Assembly (NCBI GenBank): GCA_900540255.1 | Contig: UQFE01000024.1 | Location: forward strand, 1 to 32,474 | Source: an uncultured Clostridium sp. | GTDB taxonomy: Bacteria > Bacillota > Clostridia > Clostridiales > Clostridiaceae | Reading direction: 5' to 3' | DNA: 32,474 bases | Part shown: positions 7,679 to 17,730 of the stretch, one piece after another | Position numbering within the stretch: the first letter of the stretch is position 1 | How the letters are laid out: each line of letters begins with the position of its first letter | Made by a program: the position numbers and the translations under genes | Notes under the pieces: model-generated | Seen by the model: only the letters and a program-made list of their open reading frames with translations | The model's database searches: none | Told to the model about the DNA's origin: nothing

Positions 7679-7689
7679 TATGGTATACT
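7679..7689 (+). promoter_or_regulatory. extended -10 promoter of yaaA
   Basis: ATATGG is followed by TATACT (7684-7689), a TG-type extended -10 located 31 bp before the TTG start and about 20 bp before the AGGAGGGG ribosome site. No good -35 is seen, which is common for extended -10 promoters. Confidence 0.45.
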
Positions 7690-7720
7690 GCTTATAAGAT
7701 TTCATTTAGGAGGGGTTAGC

Positions 7721-8476
7721 TTGAACACTAAAACATTTAATATAATTATTTCACCGGCAAAAAAAATGAATATAAATAATGATGATATTATAAGCGAATC
7801 TATGCCATGTTTTATGGAAAAAACAGAGGATTTGTGTAACACTTTAAAAAAATATAGCTATGATGACTTTAAAAAACTTTTAGCTTGTAATGATGAAATT
7901 GCAAAACTTAACTATTCTAGATATAAAGATATGAATTTATATAAAAACTTATCACCTGCAATTCTTTCTTATGAAGGTATTCAATATAAATACATGTCAC
8001 CAAATTCATTTAGTAATTCAGAATTTGACTATATATCTAATCATTTAAAAATTTTATCTGGTTTTTACGGCATTTTAAAGCCATTTGATGGTATTGTTCC
8101 TTATAGATTAGAAATGCAAGCTAAATTAGCAATAGCAGATAAGAAAAATTTATACTCATTTTGGGAAAATTCTTTATATAAAGAGCTTACTAAAGATACT
8201 AATACCATATTGAATCTTGCTTCAAAAGAATATAGTAAAACTATAGAAAAGTATTTAACTAAAGACGATATTTTTATAACATGTGTTTTTGGAACTCTTA
8301 TTGATTCTAAAATTAAAGTAAAAGCAACAGAAGCTAAAATGGCACGTGGCCTTATGGTACGTTACCTAGCTGAAAATAATATTACAGATATAGAAAAAGT
8401 GAAAAACTTTAATGAACTTGGTTTTTCTTACTCAAAGGAACATTCAAAACCTAATGAATTTGTTTTCTTAAAATAA
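7721..8476 (+). CDS. yaaA: YaaA family protein (UPF0246, peroxide stress response)
   Basis: The 251-residue product matches the YaaA/DUF328 family throughout. It shows N-terminal IIISPAKKMN, the central LSPAILSYEGIQYKYM, then LKILSGFYGILKPFDGIVPYRLEM, and near the C-terminus KMARGLMVRYLAEN and LGFSYSKEHSKPNEFVFLK. In E. coli YaaA limits intracellular iron and DNA damage during peroxide stress; the same job here is by homology only. The start is TTG with AGGAGGGG five bases upstream; no ATG competes. The gene stands alone between divergent or convergent neighbours and ends at a strong hairpin. Confidence 0.92.
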   Translation: MNTKTFNIIISPAKKMNINNDDIISESMPCFMEKTEDLCNTLKKYSYDDFKKLLACNDEIAKLNYSRYKDMNLYKNLSPAILSYEGIQYKYMSPNSFSNSEFDYISNHLKILSGFYGILKPFDGIVPYRLEMQAKLAIADKKNLYSFWENSLYKELTKDTNTILNLASKEYSKTIEKYLTKDDIFITCVFGTLIDSKIKVKATEAKMARGLMVRYLAENNITDIEKVKNFNELGFSYSKEHSKPNEFVFLK

Positions 8477-8481
8477 CCATA

Positions 8482-8509
8482 AAAGCGCTTGTGTTCCCAC
8501 AAGCGCTTT
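8482..8509. terminator. bidirectional hairpin between yaaA and the bgl remnant
   Basis: AAAGCGCTTGTG (8482-8493) pairs perfectly with CACAAGCGCTTT (8498-8509) around a 4-base loop. It is placed between the stops of the convergent genes at 8476 and 8548. U-rich runs are modest on both sides. Confidence 0.7.
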
Positions 8510-8547
8510 CTCACCAATTTATTTTAAAATACATTTTTTATTAAAGT

Positions 8548-10270
<1,723 letters not shown>

Positions 10271-10298
10271 CTACCTTTCATAACTAAGCTTTTATTTA

Positions 10299-10349
10299 TA
10301 AAAAAACCTAAGAATTATAGATGAGCGCTCAAATCTATAATTCTTAGGT
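10299..10349 (-). terminator. LicT-controlled terminator in the bglP leader
   Basis: A perfect 17-bp stem (10306-10322 with 10333-10349; loop TTGAGCGCTC on the minus strand) is followed by seven T. Its 5' arm overlaps the last three bases of the antiterminator site at 10347-10375, the arrangement needed for mutually exclusive folding in BglG/LicT regulation. Confidence 0.9.
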
Positions 10350-10949
10350 ATAGCCTACATTACTAGTAACAATCCTAAGTAATATTTTAACTATATTTAA
10401 AATATTTTGAATCATTTTAGTTATATCTAAAGTATCATTCATATCTCTAGAATTTAGTTGTGCATTAACTATATGTAATGCTATTGATGCTGCTTCATCT
10501 TCTGATAGCATAATATCTAAACGTTTTTTTATAATAGTCAATGCTTCCTTACCAATTAAAAATTCATGATTATAAAATCTTTTTATTTCCCATAACAATG
10601 CATTTTTAAAGTTTAATCCTTGTTTATACCTTTCAATTGCAAAACTAATATGGTCTGTTAAAGAAATATAAATATTATCATTTAACCTTTTACCTAATGA
10701 ATACTTTGCATAAGAGATAATTTCATTAGAAACTTGTATATATTCTAAAGGGATTTCTGATAGTAAATTCATTAATTTATTAGAATCATTTTTATTTTCA
10801 ATAGCATATATTTTTTCTATTTTGCTTCGGTCTATTGTATCTCCAATTTTCTTTTGAAAACCCAATCCACATCCCATAAGGAGTATTTCTTTACCATTAT
10901 TATCAAATGTTCTAATTAAATTATTATTTATAATTTTATCTATCTTCAA
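10344..10949 (-). pseudogene. licT: LicT/BglG-family transcription antiterminator, 3'-truncated
   Basis: The frame starts at TTG (10949) with GGGAGG eight bases upstream. It encodes the RNA-binding CAT domain (MKIDKIINNNLIRTFDNNGKEILLMG..., about 1-55) and a PTS-regulation domain PRD1 with its two His (LTDHISFAIER near 100 and AALHIVNAQLN near 158). Full-length LicT is about 280 residues with a second PRD; here homology stops near residue 187 (IQNILNIVK). The last 14 codons are simply the RAT site of bglP read as protein, so a deletion removed PRD2 and the gene end. The remaining CAT domain alone might still bind RNA without sugar control, but its targets here are wrecked. Transcription is further threatened by the element at 11084. 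Confidence 0.88.
10347..10375 (-). promoter_or_regulatory. RAT (ribonucleic antiterminator) site upstream of bglP
   Basis: A 29-base site on the minus strand begins GGATTGTTACTAG and ends GTAGGCTATACC. It matches the known LicT/BglG RAT pattern (GGATTGTTACT ... GCAGGC ... ACC) and overlaps the terminator stem. It is now translated as the tail of the truncated licT frame (RIVTSNVGYT), which shows that a deletion fused licT directly to the bglP leader. Confidence 0.9.
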
Positions 10950-10982
10950 CTATTATTCCTCCCTTTTTTGCATTTTAAAGTA

Positions 10983-11045
10983 TAAAAAAATACCATACTC
11001 AAATAAAATAATATTTATTATAAAATATTATAAATAATTTGGTAA
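10983..11045 (-). terminator. terminator overlapping the licT leader RAT
   Basis: On the minus strand TACCA, at the 3' edge of the RAT, can pair with TGGTA (with a neighbouring AAAT/ATTT helix), followed by TTTTTTT near 10989-10983. It is weak and AT-rich compared with the bglP leader terminator, but lies exactly where a LicT-controlled terminator is expected, just before the licT ribosome site. Confidence 0.5.
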
Positions 11046-11069
11046 AGCCTGCATAACCAGTAACAACCC
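11041..11069 (-). promoter_or_regulatory. RAT site in the licT leader (autoregulation)
   Basis: A 29-base minus-strand site begins GGGTTGTTACTGG and ends GCAGGCTTTACC. It is a close match to the LicT/BglG RAT consensus and even better in the GCAGGC half than the second site at 10347. Its position about 90 bp before licT indicates that the operon once controlled its own antiterminator. Confidence 0.88.
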
Positions 11070-11083
11070 ATGTCTTTTATTAA

Positions 11084-11181
11084 GGGGCTGTCGCACTAAA
11101 ATTTTTATACACAATATATTGTTTTGAAAAATGAAAATCAACACAATATATTGTAGTATTTATTCTTAATGCGACATCCCC
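11084..11181. mobile_element. 98-bp MITE-like element
   Basis: The element starts GGGGCTGTCGCACTAA and ends TTAATGCGACATCCCC, giving terminal inverted repeats. Similarity between the two halves extends about 40 bases inward, so almost the whole element folds on itself. Each arm carries the palindrome ACAATATATTGT (11111-11122 and 11143-11154). It has no coding capacity, so it would need a transposase in trans. Its left end is nearly identical to the reverse complement of window bases 1-55. It sits 14 bases upstream of the licT RAT and five bases from... a TTGACA-like box lies nine bases beyond its other end. No clear target duplication is visible; flanks are TTAA and AAAT. Confidence 0.8.
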
Positions 11182-11190
11182 AAATTCTAG

Positions 11191-11196
11191 TGTCAA
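11191..11196 (-). promoter_or_regulatory. orphan -35 box (TTGACA) beside the MITE
   Basis: A consensus TTGACA on the minus strand lies nine bases outside the element's end at 11181. The matching -10 position would fall within the element, where only GC-containing bases (CGCATT) occur. This suggests that the licT promoter was split, though the pre-insertion -10 is not recognisable either. Confidence 0.35.
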
Positions 11197-11246
11197 CAAT
11201 TAGAATTATACTTCAAACATCAAAATTCTACTAAATTATTTTAAAT

Positions 11247-11293
11247 ACAAAAGAACTGTAATTAATATAATTAAATAATACAGCTACTTTTGT
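11247..11293 (-). terminator. terminator of the 188-residue unknown gene
   Basis: ACAAAAG/CTTTTGT plus CTGTA/TACAG with a small internal loop, placed just past the stop at 11298. On the minus strand the stem is followed by TATTTAAAATAATTT. Confidence 0.5.
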
Positions 11294-11297
11294 TAAT

Positions 11298-11864
11298 TTA
11301 CTTTTGTAAAAATATATCTTCTATAAAATTGCTAAAATTAATTTCTTGATTATATTTATTTCCTTTGAATATTTCTCTTGAATACAACAAATGATTATAC
11401 ATTACTGAAGTTAATGAATTATCATAAATATATTCATTCCTATTATATAACACACTTAACCTTTTACCTATTTCTAGTAAATCATTATAGTGAGTACCAT
11501 ATGAAAATCCTCTTTGTTGATACTCTTGATTTACTTTATTTGAAAAAAATACTGATTTAGCTAACCATCCTACCATAATATTATTACTTCTTGTACTTAT
11601 TTCCATTATTTTATTAACCATATTTGAAAATTCAGTAAATTGTCCCATATTAACTTTAATTCCAACTAGAGGATACCACAATCCCCTTATTTTCCCTCCA
11701 TTTGTTCCAGATGACCTATAAAATGCTAATCTTACTATTTCAATTCCATAGTTATATTGAATATCAGCATCTATTAATCCAATTGCTCTAAATGGCTTGA
11801 CAGTATACACATTGACTCTAAAAGTGTTTTTATACATCTTTAATATTTTTATGGATTTTTCCAT
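11298..11864 (-). CDS. protein of unknown function paired with a Ser/Thr kinase
   Basis: A 188-residue basic, Tyr/Asn-rich protein without signal peptide or obvious membrane segments. I recognise no family. Visible features are the N-terminal strand-rich region (TFRVNVYTVKPFRAIGLI), a GTNGGKIRGLWYPLVGIKV segment and several aromatic residues toward the end. The gene begins 31 bases after the stop of the kinase gene on the same strand, with no terminator between, so the two are very likely co-transcribed. A natural guess is a substrate or partner of the kinase, but nothing in the sequence proves it. Confidence 0.6.
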   Translation of the reverse strand: MEKSIKILKMYKNTFRVNVYTVKPFRAIGLIDADIQYNYGIEIVRLAFYRSSGTNGGKIRGLWYPLVGIKVNMGQFTEFSNMVNKIMEISTRSNNIMVGWLAKSVFFSNKVNQEYQQRGFSYGTHYNDLLEIGKRLSVLYNRNEYIYDNSLTSVMYNHLLYSREIFKGNKYNQEINFSNFIEDIFLQK

Positions 11865-11895
11865 AATTCATCCCTCTTATAATTATCTATACCTT

Positions 11896-12630
11896 TCATT
11901 GATACATAGTAATTCTTGAATTTAACCTTATAATTTTATATAACTGGTTTCTTATTTCACTTATGCTTCTATATCTTCTATCCAAACCCATTAATCTTCT
12001 TAAAAGAATCCTTTCTTGAGTAGTTAAATCTAATTCTTCAAACCAAGGTCTTTCAAATTTATTTATTTTATTATTATAAGTTGAATAATATAATTGAAGT
12101 AAAAAATCACCAATATACCAATAATCAGTCTTTACAGAATATCCTGATTTTATAAACCTTGCTAAGCCAAAATCAATTAATGCTAATTGGTTATTTTTCA
12201 TAAGAATAACATTAGGAGTTCTAATATCTCTATGAACTATTCCTTGACTATGAAGTATCTCAGCCAATTCTAATAACTGAAGTGCAGCTTCATATATTTC
12301 TTCTCTTGTAAATTCATGACCTTCCTTATTAATTAAATCATGAAAAACTATTCCATCTATATACTCTAATAAATATCCTTGTCTAAATTCATCCCTAAAT
12401 TCAGATATAAACTTAGGAAATCTTGAACTATTAAGTGTTTTTAATATTCTCTCCTCATATATTACTGAATCTCTTGTTATTTTAAGCATTTCATTTCTCA
12501 ACTGCTTAACTACACATTTTTGTCCAAATTTATTTATAGCTAAATATGCTATTCCATATCTTCCTTGACCTATCATAGTAACAATTTTATATCCATTAAC
12601 AATATCATTTCTATTAAAATACTTGTCCAT
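11896..12630 (-). CDS. small Ser/Thr protein kinase (Hanks type)
   Basis: The protein has 244 residues and is essentially only a kinase domain. It shows the nucleotide loop GQGRYG (21-26), Lys42 in VVKQ and Glu60 in the C-helix. The catalytic loop HRDIRTPN has D135 and N140, and the metal-binding motif DFG is at 153-155. All catalytic residues are present, so it should be active. Unlike PrkC/PknB it lacks a transmembrane segment and PASTA repeats, and its C-lobe is short. A truncated APE region (no clear APE after DFGLARFIKSG) is unusual. It forms a two-gene unit with the unknown gene at 11298. A palindrome at 12688-12703 lies in its promoter region. Confidence 0.85.
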   Translation of the reverse strand: MDKYFNRNDIVNGYKIVTMIGQGRYGIAYLAINKFGQKCVVKQLRNEMLKITRDSVIYEERILKTLNSSRFPKFISEFRDEFRQGYLLEYIDGIVFHDLINKEGHEFTREEIYEAALQLLELAEILHSQGIVHRDIRTPNVILMKNNQLALIDFGLARFIKSGYSVKTDYWYIGDFLLQLYYSTYNNKINKFERPWFEELDLTTQERILLRRLMGLDRRYRSISEIRNQLYKIIRLNSRITMYQ

Positions 12631-12687
12631 ATTTCTCTTTTGTAAACCTCTACTTTAAATATTATTTTTCTGTAGTAAAATAATATA

Positions 12688-12703
12688 AGTTAATAAATTA
12701 ACT
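12688..12703. promoter_or_regulatory. 16-bp palindrome upstream of the kinase gene
   Basis: AGTTAAT and ATTAACT are separated by two bases, about 60 bp before the kinase ATG. On the minus strand TATATTATTTT follows directly, a plausible -10 region. Candidate operator; no regulator identified. Confidence 0.3.
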
Positions 12704-12789
12704 GTGCTTACTATATATTATGTTTTTATTCTTATAGTGTTACATAGATTATTATTATGTGTAATAAAAAATGCCTACATAAAATAAAA

Positions 12790-12842
12790 AATAAAGCTAA
12801 AAATTTTAAAACTCTTTATGTTCTAAAATCTTTAGCTTTATT
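12790..12842. terminator. isolated terminator-like hairpin in a 440-bp gap
   Basis: AATAAAGCTAAA (12790-12801) pairs perfectly with TTTAGCTTTATT (12831-12842); an inner ATTTTA/TAAAAT helix continues the stem. The flanking genes (12630 minus and 13071 plus) both point away from it, so it terminates no known gene. The rest of the gap shows only AT-rich sequence and a cre-like GTAAAACGTTTAC near 12938. Confidence 0.5.
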
Positions 12843-12993
12843 AATATCTTCAATTACAATTAGTTCTTATAATAATTTTATTATTTACAATTATTATATA
12901 TAATTTTTATTTTTCTTATTATTTCTTATACTTTTACGTTGTAAAACGTTTACTATTGTAATATATTGTTTCACGAATATCCACTAAACCTAA

Positions 12994-13022
12994 TTTACTT
13001 TATTTTACATATATGGTATTAT
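12994..13022 (+). promoter_or_regulatory. promoter of the unknown gene at 13071
   Basis: TTTACT (12994-12999), a 17-bp spacer ending ATATGG, then TATTAT (13017-13022): an extended -10 promoter about 50 bp before the GTG start. Confidence 0.5.
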
Positions 13023-13070
13023 ATATAATTATAAGTTGATTAATTTTTATTTTATGGGAGGGATTTTTAC

Positions 13071-13409
13071 GTGAAATATTATATCTTAAGAACTAATTCA
13101 GTAGAAGAAAATTTAAAAAATACAAATGGATACAATTTTAAAATTAATAATTTAAATGCCGAAAGATTAATTAGTGATGCAAAAGATGGAGATATATTTT
13201 ATTTATTATATAACATATCTGAAAAAAGATTTATTGAAAAAGGTGTAATTTCTTCAGTTAAATCTAATTTACCATCTAATAAATTTAAAGCATTATTTTC
13301 AAATAGAGAAAGCTTAGATATCTCTTATTTACCTTTTTCATCTCCAAATTGTGGAATAATACCATCTTCAAAAAAGAGAATAAACGAGCTTTTAAGTACT
13401 AATATTTAA
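13071..13409 (+). CDS. protein of unknown function (112 residues)
   Basis: The start is GTG, with GGGAGGG eight bases upstream. The product begins MKYYILRTNSVEENLKN and contains DGDIFYLLYNISEKRFIEKGVISSV, here cited as the segment from residue 44 to 68. A C-terminal part follows with PFSSPNCGIIPSSKKRINELL. There is no signal peptide or membrane segment. The central strand pattern loosely recalls PUA/EVE-like small domains, but that is a guess and no motif confirms it. The gene is monocistronic, with a promoter upstream and a shared terminator downstream. Confidence 0.6.
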   Translation: MKYYILRTNSVEENLKNTNGYNFKINNLNAERLISDAKDGDIFYLLYNISEKRFIEKGVISSVKSNLPSNKFKALFSNRESLDISYLPFSSPNCGIIPSSKKRINELLSTNI

Positions 13410-13432
13410 ATTACTTTTAAGCCTTTTATTAA

Positions 13433-13473
13433 CAAAGCAGAGAGCAATACCTTTTTATAGTTTCCCTGCTTTG
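13433..13473. terminator. bidirectional terminator between convergent genes
   Basis: CAAAGCAG (13433-13440) pairs with CTGCTTTG (13466-13473), with a loop of 25 bases. It lies between the stops at 13409 (plus) and 13490 (minus), with T-rich runs on both sides. Confidence 0.6.
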
Positions 13474-13489
13474 CTAATTTATTATTTTC

Positions 13490-15751
13490 TTATTTTAATT
13501 TCCAAATATCATCATTGTATTGTTCAATTGTTCTATCTGAAGAGAAGAAACCAGCTTTACTAATATTAATTAATACCTTTTTATTCCAAGCTTCTCTATC
13601 TTCATAATACTTAATCATTTTATTTCTAGTTTTAATGTAATCTTCAATATCTAGTAATGTCATAAACCAATCTTTATTAATTAATTCATTATATAGTCTA
13701 TTTAAATTAACTTCATCTCCAACCTTTAACATTTCATCACTAACAATAAAGTCAACTAATTTTTTAATATCTTCTTTTTCATAATATTTCTTTGAAACAT
13801 AATCTGCTTTCTTATAGTGATTTATTACTTCTTCACTTGATTCACCAAAAATATAAATATTGTCATCTCCAACTAATTGATGAATTTCAACATTAGCACC
13901 ATCTTCTGTTCCTAATGTTAATGCACCATTTAACATAAATTTCATATTACCTGTTCCTGAAGCCTCCTTAGATGCTAATGAAATTTGTTCTGAAATATCA
14001 CAAGCTGGTATAAGCTTAGAAGCAATTGTAACATTATAGTTTTCAACCATAACAACTTTTAAATATTTATTTACTTCTGGATCATTATCAATGATTTCTT
14101 GTAAACAAAGAATTGCATGAATTATATCTTGAGCAATTACATATGCAGGTGCTGCCTTAGCTCCAAATATTACTGTTATTGGAGTTGTTGGAATATTTCC
14201 TGCCTTTATATCTAAATACTTATGAATAATGTATAATACATTCATTTGTTGTCTCTTATATTCATGAAGTCTCTTTACTTGAATATCAAATATAGAATTT
14301 TCATCTATATCAATGTTTTGATGTTCTTTTAAATATTTCTTTAATGCTATTTTATTATGTTTTTTAATTTCTCCAAGTCTAGCTAATACATCTTTATCAT
14401 CAACGAATTTTCCTAATTCCTCTAACTTAGTTGCATCAGTTTTAAAATCTTCTCCAATAAGGCTTGTAATATAATTTGTTAACTCATTATTACAGTGAAT
14501 TAACCATCTCCTAAATGTTATACCATTAGTCTTATTATTGAATTTTTCTGGATATATATCATAAAATGGCTTTAACTCTTCTTCTTCTAATATTTTTGTA
14601 TGAAGAGCTGCAACACCATTTACACTAAATCCATAATGTATATCCATATGAGCCATGTGTACTCTGTCATCTTTATCTATTATATAAACTCTTTCATCAT
14701 CATATTTTTCTTTAACTAAGTTATCTAATTCTCTAATTATTGGAATTAATTGTGGTACTACTTTTTCTAAGTATGCAATTGGCCACTTTTCTAATGCTTC
14801 TGCTAATATTGTATGATTTGTATAAGCACACATTTTGGTAACGATACCAATAGCTTCTTGCATTTCTATACCCTTTTCCCCTAATAATCTTATTAATTCT
14901 GGTATTACCATTGAAGGGTGTGTGTCATTAATTTGTACTACTACATGTTCATCTAGCTTGTGTAAGTCATATCCATTTTCTTCTGCCTCTAAAATAATTA
15001 ATTGAGCAGCATTACTTACCATAAAGTATTGTTGATAAATTCTTAATAAATGACCTGCTTCATCACTATCATCTGGATATAAAAATAAAGTTAAATTTTC
15101 CTTAATATCCTCTTTATCAAAGTTAATTCCATCTTTAACTATTGTTTCATTAACTGTGTCTACATCAAATAATCTTAACTTATTTGAAGCTTGATTATAT
15201 CCTGTTACATCTATATCATATAAAGTTGAAGTTACTTTAAATCCACCAAATAATACATCAAATTTAATATTTGATTTGTTTAACCAGCTTTCCGGTGTTA
15301 TCCAAGGATTTTTTTCAGTTGTTTGCTTATTATTTTTAAATACTTGCTTAAATAATCCATAGTGATAATTTAATCCAACACCATCACCATTTAAACCTAA
15401 AGTAGCTATTGAATCTAAGAAACAAGCAGCTAGTCTTCCAAGTCCACCATTTCCTAATGAAGGTTCTAATTCAATTTCTTCAATTTCAATTAATTCTTTA
15501 CCATTAGCAGCTAAAACTTCCTTAACTTCATCATATAATCCTAAGTTAATTAAATTATTTGAAAGTAACTTACCAATTAAAAATTCTGCTGAAATATAAT
15601 ATAATTTCTTTTCTCCTTTATTAGTTCCCTTATTCTTAATACAATTCTTTGTCATTTCTAACAATGCTACATATACTTGTTCATTTGTAGCTTCCTTAAT
15701 TGTTGTATCAAATCTTAAACTTAATATTTCTTCCAAATTCCTTTTTACCAT
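13490..15751 (-). CDS. glgP: glycogen/maltodextrin phosphorylase (GT35)
   Basis: The 753-residue protein spans the whole family. Landmarks are [19 protein letters not shown] near residue 98 (phosphate and glucan site), [30 protein letters not shown], and the PLP site [20 protein letters not shown] with the Schiff-base Lys at about 604. It releases glucose-1-phosphate from alpha-1,4-glucans. It is somewhat shorter than animal or E. coli enzymes because the regulatory N-terminal extension is reduced, which is normal for Clostridium. The ATG has AAGGTGGG upstream. No other glg gene is adjacent, so it is a stand-alone unit. Two 14-bp direct repeats lie about 110-145 bp upstream. Confidence 0.95.
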   Translation of the reverse strand: MVKRNLEEILSLRFDTTIKEATNEQVYVALLEMTKNCIKNKGTNKGEKKLYYISAEFLIGKLLSNNLINLGLYDEVKEVLAANGKELIEIEEIELEPSLGNGGLGRLAACFLDSIATLGLNGDGVGLNYHYGLFKQVFKNNKQTTEKNPWITPESWLNKSNIKFDVLFGGFKVTSTLYDIDVTGYNQASNKLRLFDVDTVNETIVKDGINFDKEDIKENLTLFLYPDDSDEAGHLLRIYQQYFMVSNAAQLIILEAEENGYDLHKLDEHVVVQINDTHPSMVIPELIRLLGEKGIEMQEAIGIVTKMCAYTNHTILAEALEKWPIAYLEKVVPQLIPIIRELDNLVKEKYDDERVYIIDKDDRVHMAHMDIHYGFSVNGVAALHTKILEEEELKPFYDIYPEKFNNKTNGITFRRWLIHCNNELTNYITSLIGEDFKTDATKLEELGKFVDDKDVLARLGEIKKHNKIALKKYLKEHQNIDIDENSIFDIQVKRLHEYKRQQMNVLYIIHKYLDIKAGNIPTTPITVIFGAKAAPAYVIAQDIIHAILCLQEIIDNDPEVNKYLKVVMVENYNVTIASKLIPACDISEQISLASKEASGTGNMKFMLNGALTLGTEDGANVEIHQLVGDDNIYIFGESSEEVINHYKKADYVSKKYYEKEDIKKLVDFIVSDEMLKVGDEVNLNRLYNELINKDWFMTLLDIEDYIKTRNKMIKYYEDREAWNKKVLINISKAGFFSSDRTIEQYNDDIWKLK

Positions 15752-15862
15752 AATAAATTATCCCACCTTAAATTCATTATTTTTATTTATTATATAATTT
15801 AAAATTTGTTTTTATGATTAATCATTTTATACTTATATAATAACAATTTTTTTATTTTCTCC

Positions 15863-15896
15863 TTGTATATTTTTATTAAAATTTGTATATTTTTAT
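15863..15896. repeat. two 14-bp direct repeats upstream of glgP
   Basis: TTGTATATTTTTAT occurs at 15863-15876 and again at 15883-15896, exactly 20 bp apart (two helical turns). The spacing suits binding of a dimer or two monomers on one DNA face. The sequence is AT-rich, so chance is not excluded. The rest of 15752-15980 has no gene. Confidence 0.35.
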
Positions 15897-15980
15897 GCCA
15901 TTTTAAAAAAAACTAATTTTTTTAACTTTTTATCATTTTCTAAAGTAAACAATTTCACCATTGATATAATTGACTTTTAT

Positions 15981-16058
15981 AAAAAATAGAGATATAAGCC
16001 CAATTTTATCTATTCCATTAGTAAATTTTTAAATAAATAAATTTAGCTTTTATCTCTA
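15981..16058 (-). terminator. terminator of murE
   Basis: On the minus strand TAGAGATAAAAGC (16058-16046) pairs with GCTTATATCTCTA (15999-15987) with one mismatch, then TTTTTTATAAAAG. It starts just beyond the murE stop at 16071. The loop is long. Confidence 0.65.
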
Positions 16059-16070
16059 CTTCTTAATTTT

Positions 16071-17546
16071 TTATATTGAATCAAAATAATTTAATACAAC
16101 TTCCTTATCACTAAAATGATGTTTTACTGTTCCTATTATTTGATAATCTTCATGGCCTTTTCCTGCAATTACAACTATATCATTTTCGCCAGCAATTCTA
16201 CATGCATACTCTATTGCATCTTTTCTGTCTTCAATTACTGTATGACTATCCTTAATTCCTGCTAATATATCTTCTATTATACTATGTGGATCTTCTGTTC
16301 TTGGATTATCTGAAGTTACTATTGTAACATCACTATACCTTTCAGCAATTGATCCCATTTGTGGTCTCTTTGTTTTATCTCTATCTCCGCCACATCCAAA
16401 TACAGTTATTAATTTTCCTTTAACAACTTCCTTCATAGTTTCTAATATATTTTCAAGCCCATCAGGAGTGTGTGCATAATCAACAACTACTGTACAATTC
16501 ATTTTATCATGATAAACTCTCTCACATCTTCCTGCTACTGCTTTCATTGTATCAAAACCTTCTATAACATCTTCTACAATAACATAACCTCCAACTACAA
16601 GCACTCCAATTACACCTAATGCATTATAAATATTATAAAGTCCTGGAATATGAAGCTTAACTTTTCCCTTAAAGTCTTCTCCAATATATAAATCAAAAGA
16701 AGAGCCATTAGCTTGTAAATCTAAATTTTTAGCTCTAACATATCCATCCTCAACACCATATGAAGTAACTATCTTGTTATCATTAGTTGTTTCATGTAAT
16801 GTATTTAACATTTTCTTTCCATATTTATCATCACAGTTTATAACAGTACTTTTAGAACCTTTAATAAATTTAAATTTTGCATTATAATAATTTTCAAATG
16901 TTTTATGATAATCCATATGGTCTTGAGTTAAATTTGTAAACATTCCTCTACTAAAGTTTAATCCCTCAACTCTTCCCATTGCTGATGCATGAGATGATAC
17001 TTCCATTAAACAATACTTACATCCAGCTTCTCTCATATCTTTAATAAGTCTAAATAATTCTATTGCTTCAGGCGTTGTCATGTTTGTTGGAATCATTTTA
17101 TCTCCAATATAATTTGCAATTGTACCTATAAGACCAATCTTATTTCCTGCATGCTCTAATATGTGTTTCATCATATATGTTGATGTAGTTTTTCCATTAG
17201 TTCCTGTTACACCTAAAAATGTTAAGTCATTATCTTGTATATTAAAAAATGTCTTTGCAATAATAGCCATACATTCTCTTGTATCTTTTACTTTTATATA
17301 GGCAACATTATCTTTAATATCCTTTATATCCTTACTATGAATAATTACACTAGCACCTTTTTCTATTGCTTCATTTATTAAATCATGTCCATCAACCTTA
17401 ACTCCTATAACAGCAATAAAAAGACTTCCCTTTTTAACTTGTCTTGTATCTCTTGTAATATCTATAACGTCTATATTTTGATAATTTATTTCATTTGTAG
17501 AACTATACTCCAAATTTGATTTTTTTAATATTTCACTTAATAACAT
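16071..17546 (-). CDS. murE: UDP-N-acetylmuramoyl-tripeptide synthetase MurE (meso-diaminopimelate adding)
   Basis: The 491-residue protein has the three Mur-ligase domains. The N-terminal UDP-binding part (about 1-105) includes ITRDTRQVKKGSLFIA. The central ATPase has GTNGKTT at 115-121, TTPEAIELFRLI and LMEVSSHA. The C-terminal part has DNPRTEDP at about 413-420. The DNPR motif is the established signature for meso-diaminopimelate rather than lysine, so the wall should be DAP-type. It ligates DAP to UDP-MurNAc-Ala-Glu in the cytoplasm. The ATG has AGGGAG seven bases upstream and a good promoter at 17627-17655. It is outside any dcw cluster here, as a single gene with its own terminator. Confidence 0.96.
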   Translation of the reverse strand: MLLSEILKKSNLEYSSTNEINYQNIDVIDITRDTRQVKKGSLFIAVIGVKVDGHDLINEAIEKGASVIIHSKDIKDIKDNVAYIKVKDTRECMAIIAKTFFNIQDNDLTFLGVTGTNGKTTSTYMMKHILEHAGNKIGLIGTIANYIGDKMIPTNMTTPEAIELFRLIKDMREAGCKYCLMEVSSHASAMGRVEGLNFSRGMFTNLTQDHMDYHKTFENYYNAKFKFIKGSKSTVINCDDKYGKKMLNTLHETTNDNKIVTSYGVEDGYVRAKNLDLQANGSSFDLYIGEDFKGKVKLHIPGLYNIYNALGVIGVLVVGGYVIVEDVIEGFDTMKAVAGRCERVYHDKMNCTVVVDYAHTPDGLENILETMKEVVKGKLITVFGCGGDRDKTKRPQMGSIAERYSDVTIVTSDNPRTEDPHSIIEDILAGIKDSHTVIEDRKDAIEYACRIAGENDIVVIAGKGHEDYQIIGTVKHHFSDKEVVLNYFDSI

Positions 17547-17626
17547 TTAAAATCTCCCTATCTTAAATTTATTTTTAAACTCTTATCTCAATGAACTCTA
17601 TATCTTATAACTATTTTACATCATTT

Positions 17627-17655
17627 ATTATTCTTTATCTATAAAAGAATAGCAA
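17627..17655 (-). promoter_or_regulatory. promoter of murE
   Basis: On the minus strand TTGCTA (17650-17655), 17 bp spacer, AATAAT (17627-17632), about 80 bp before the start codon. Confidence 0.5.
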
Positions 17656-17695
17656 TTAGATAAATAGCATTAGTTTTAGTATTATTATATTTTTA

Positions 17696-17724
17696 TTGCA
17701 TTTTCATTTGAAATATGGTATAAT
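17696..17724 (+). promoter_or_regulatory. promoter of the asparagine synthetase leader
   Basis: TTGCAT (17696-17701), a 17-bp spacer ending ATATGG, then a perfect TATAAT (17719-17724) with extended -10 TGG. The predicted start is near 17731. This is the best sigma-A promoter in the window. Confidence 0.7.
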
Positions 17725-17730
17725 TTAACA

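Noticed and set aside
12937..12951. CcpA cre site near the hairpin
   Set aside because: GTAAAACGTTTAC is symmetrical but misses about three consensus positions and is far from either gene start; recorded only in passing.
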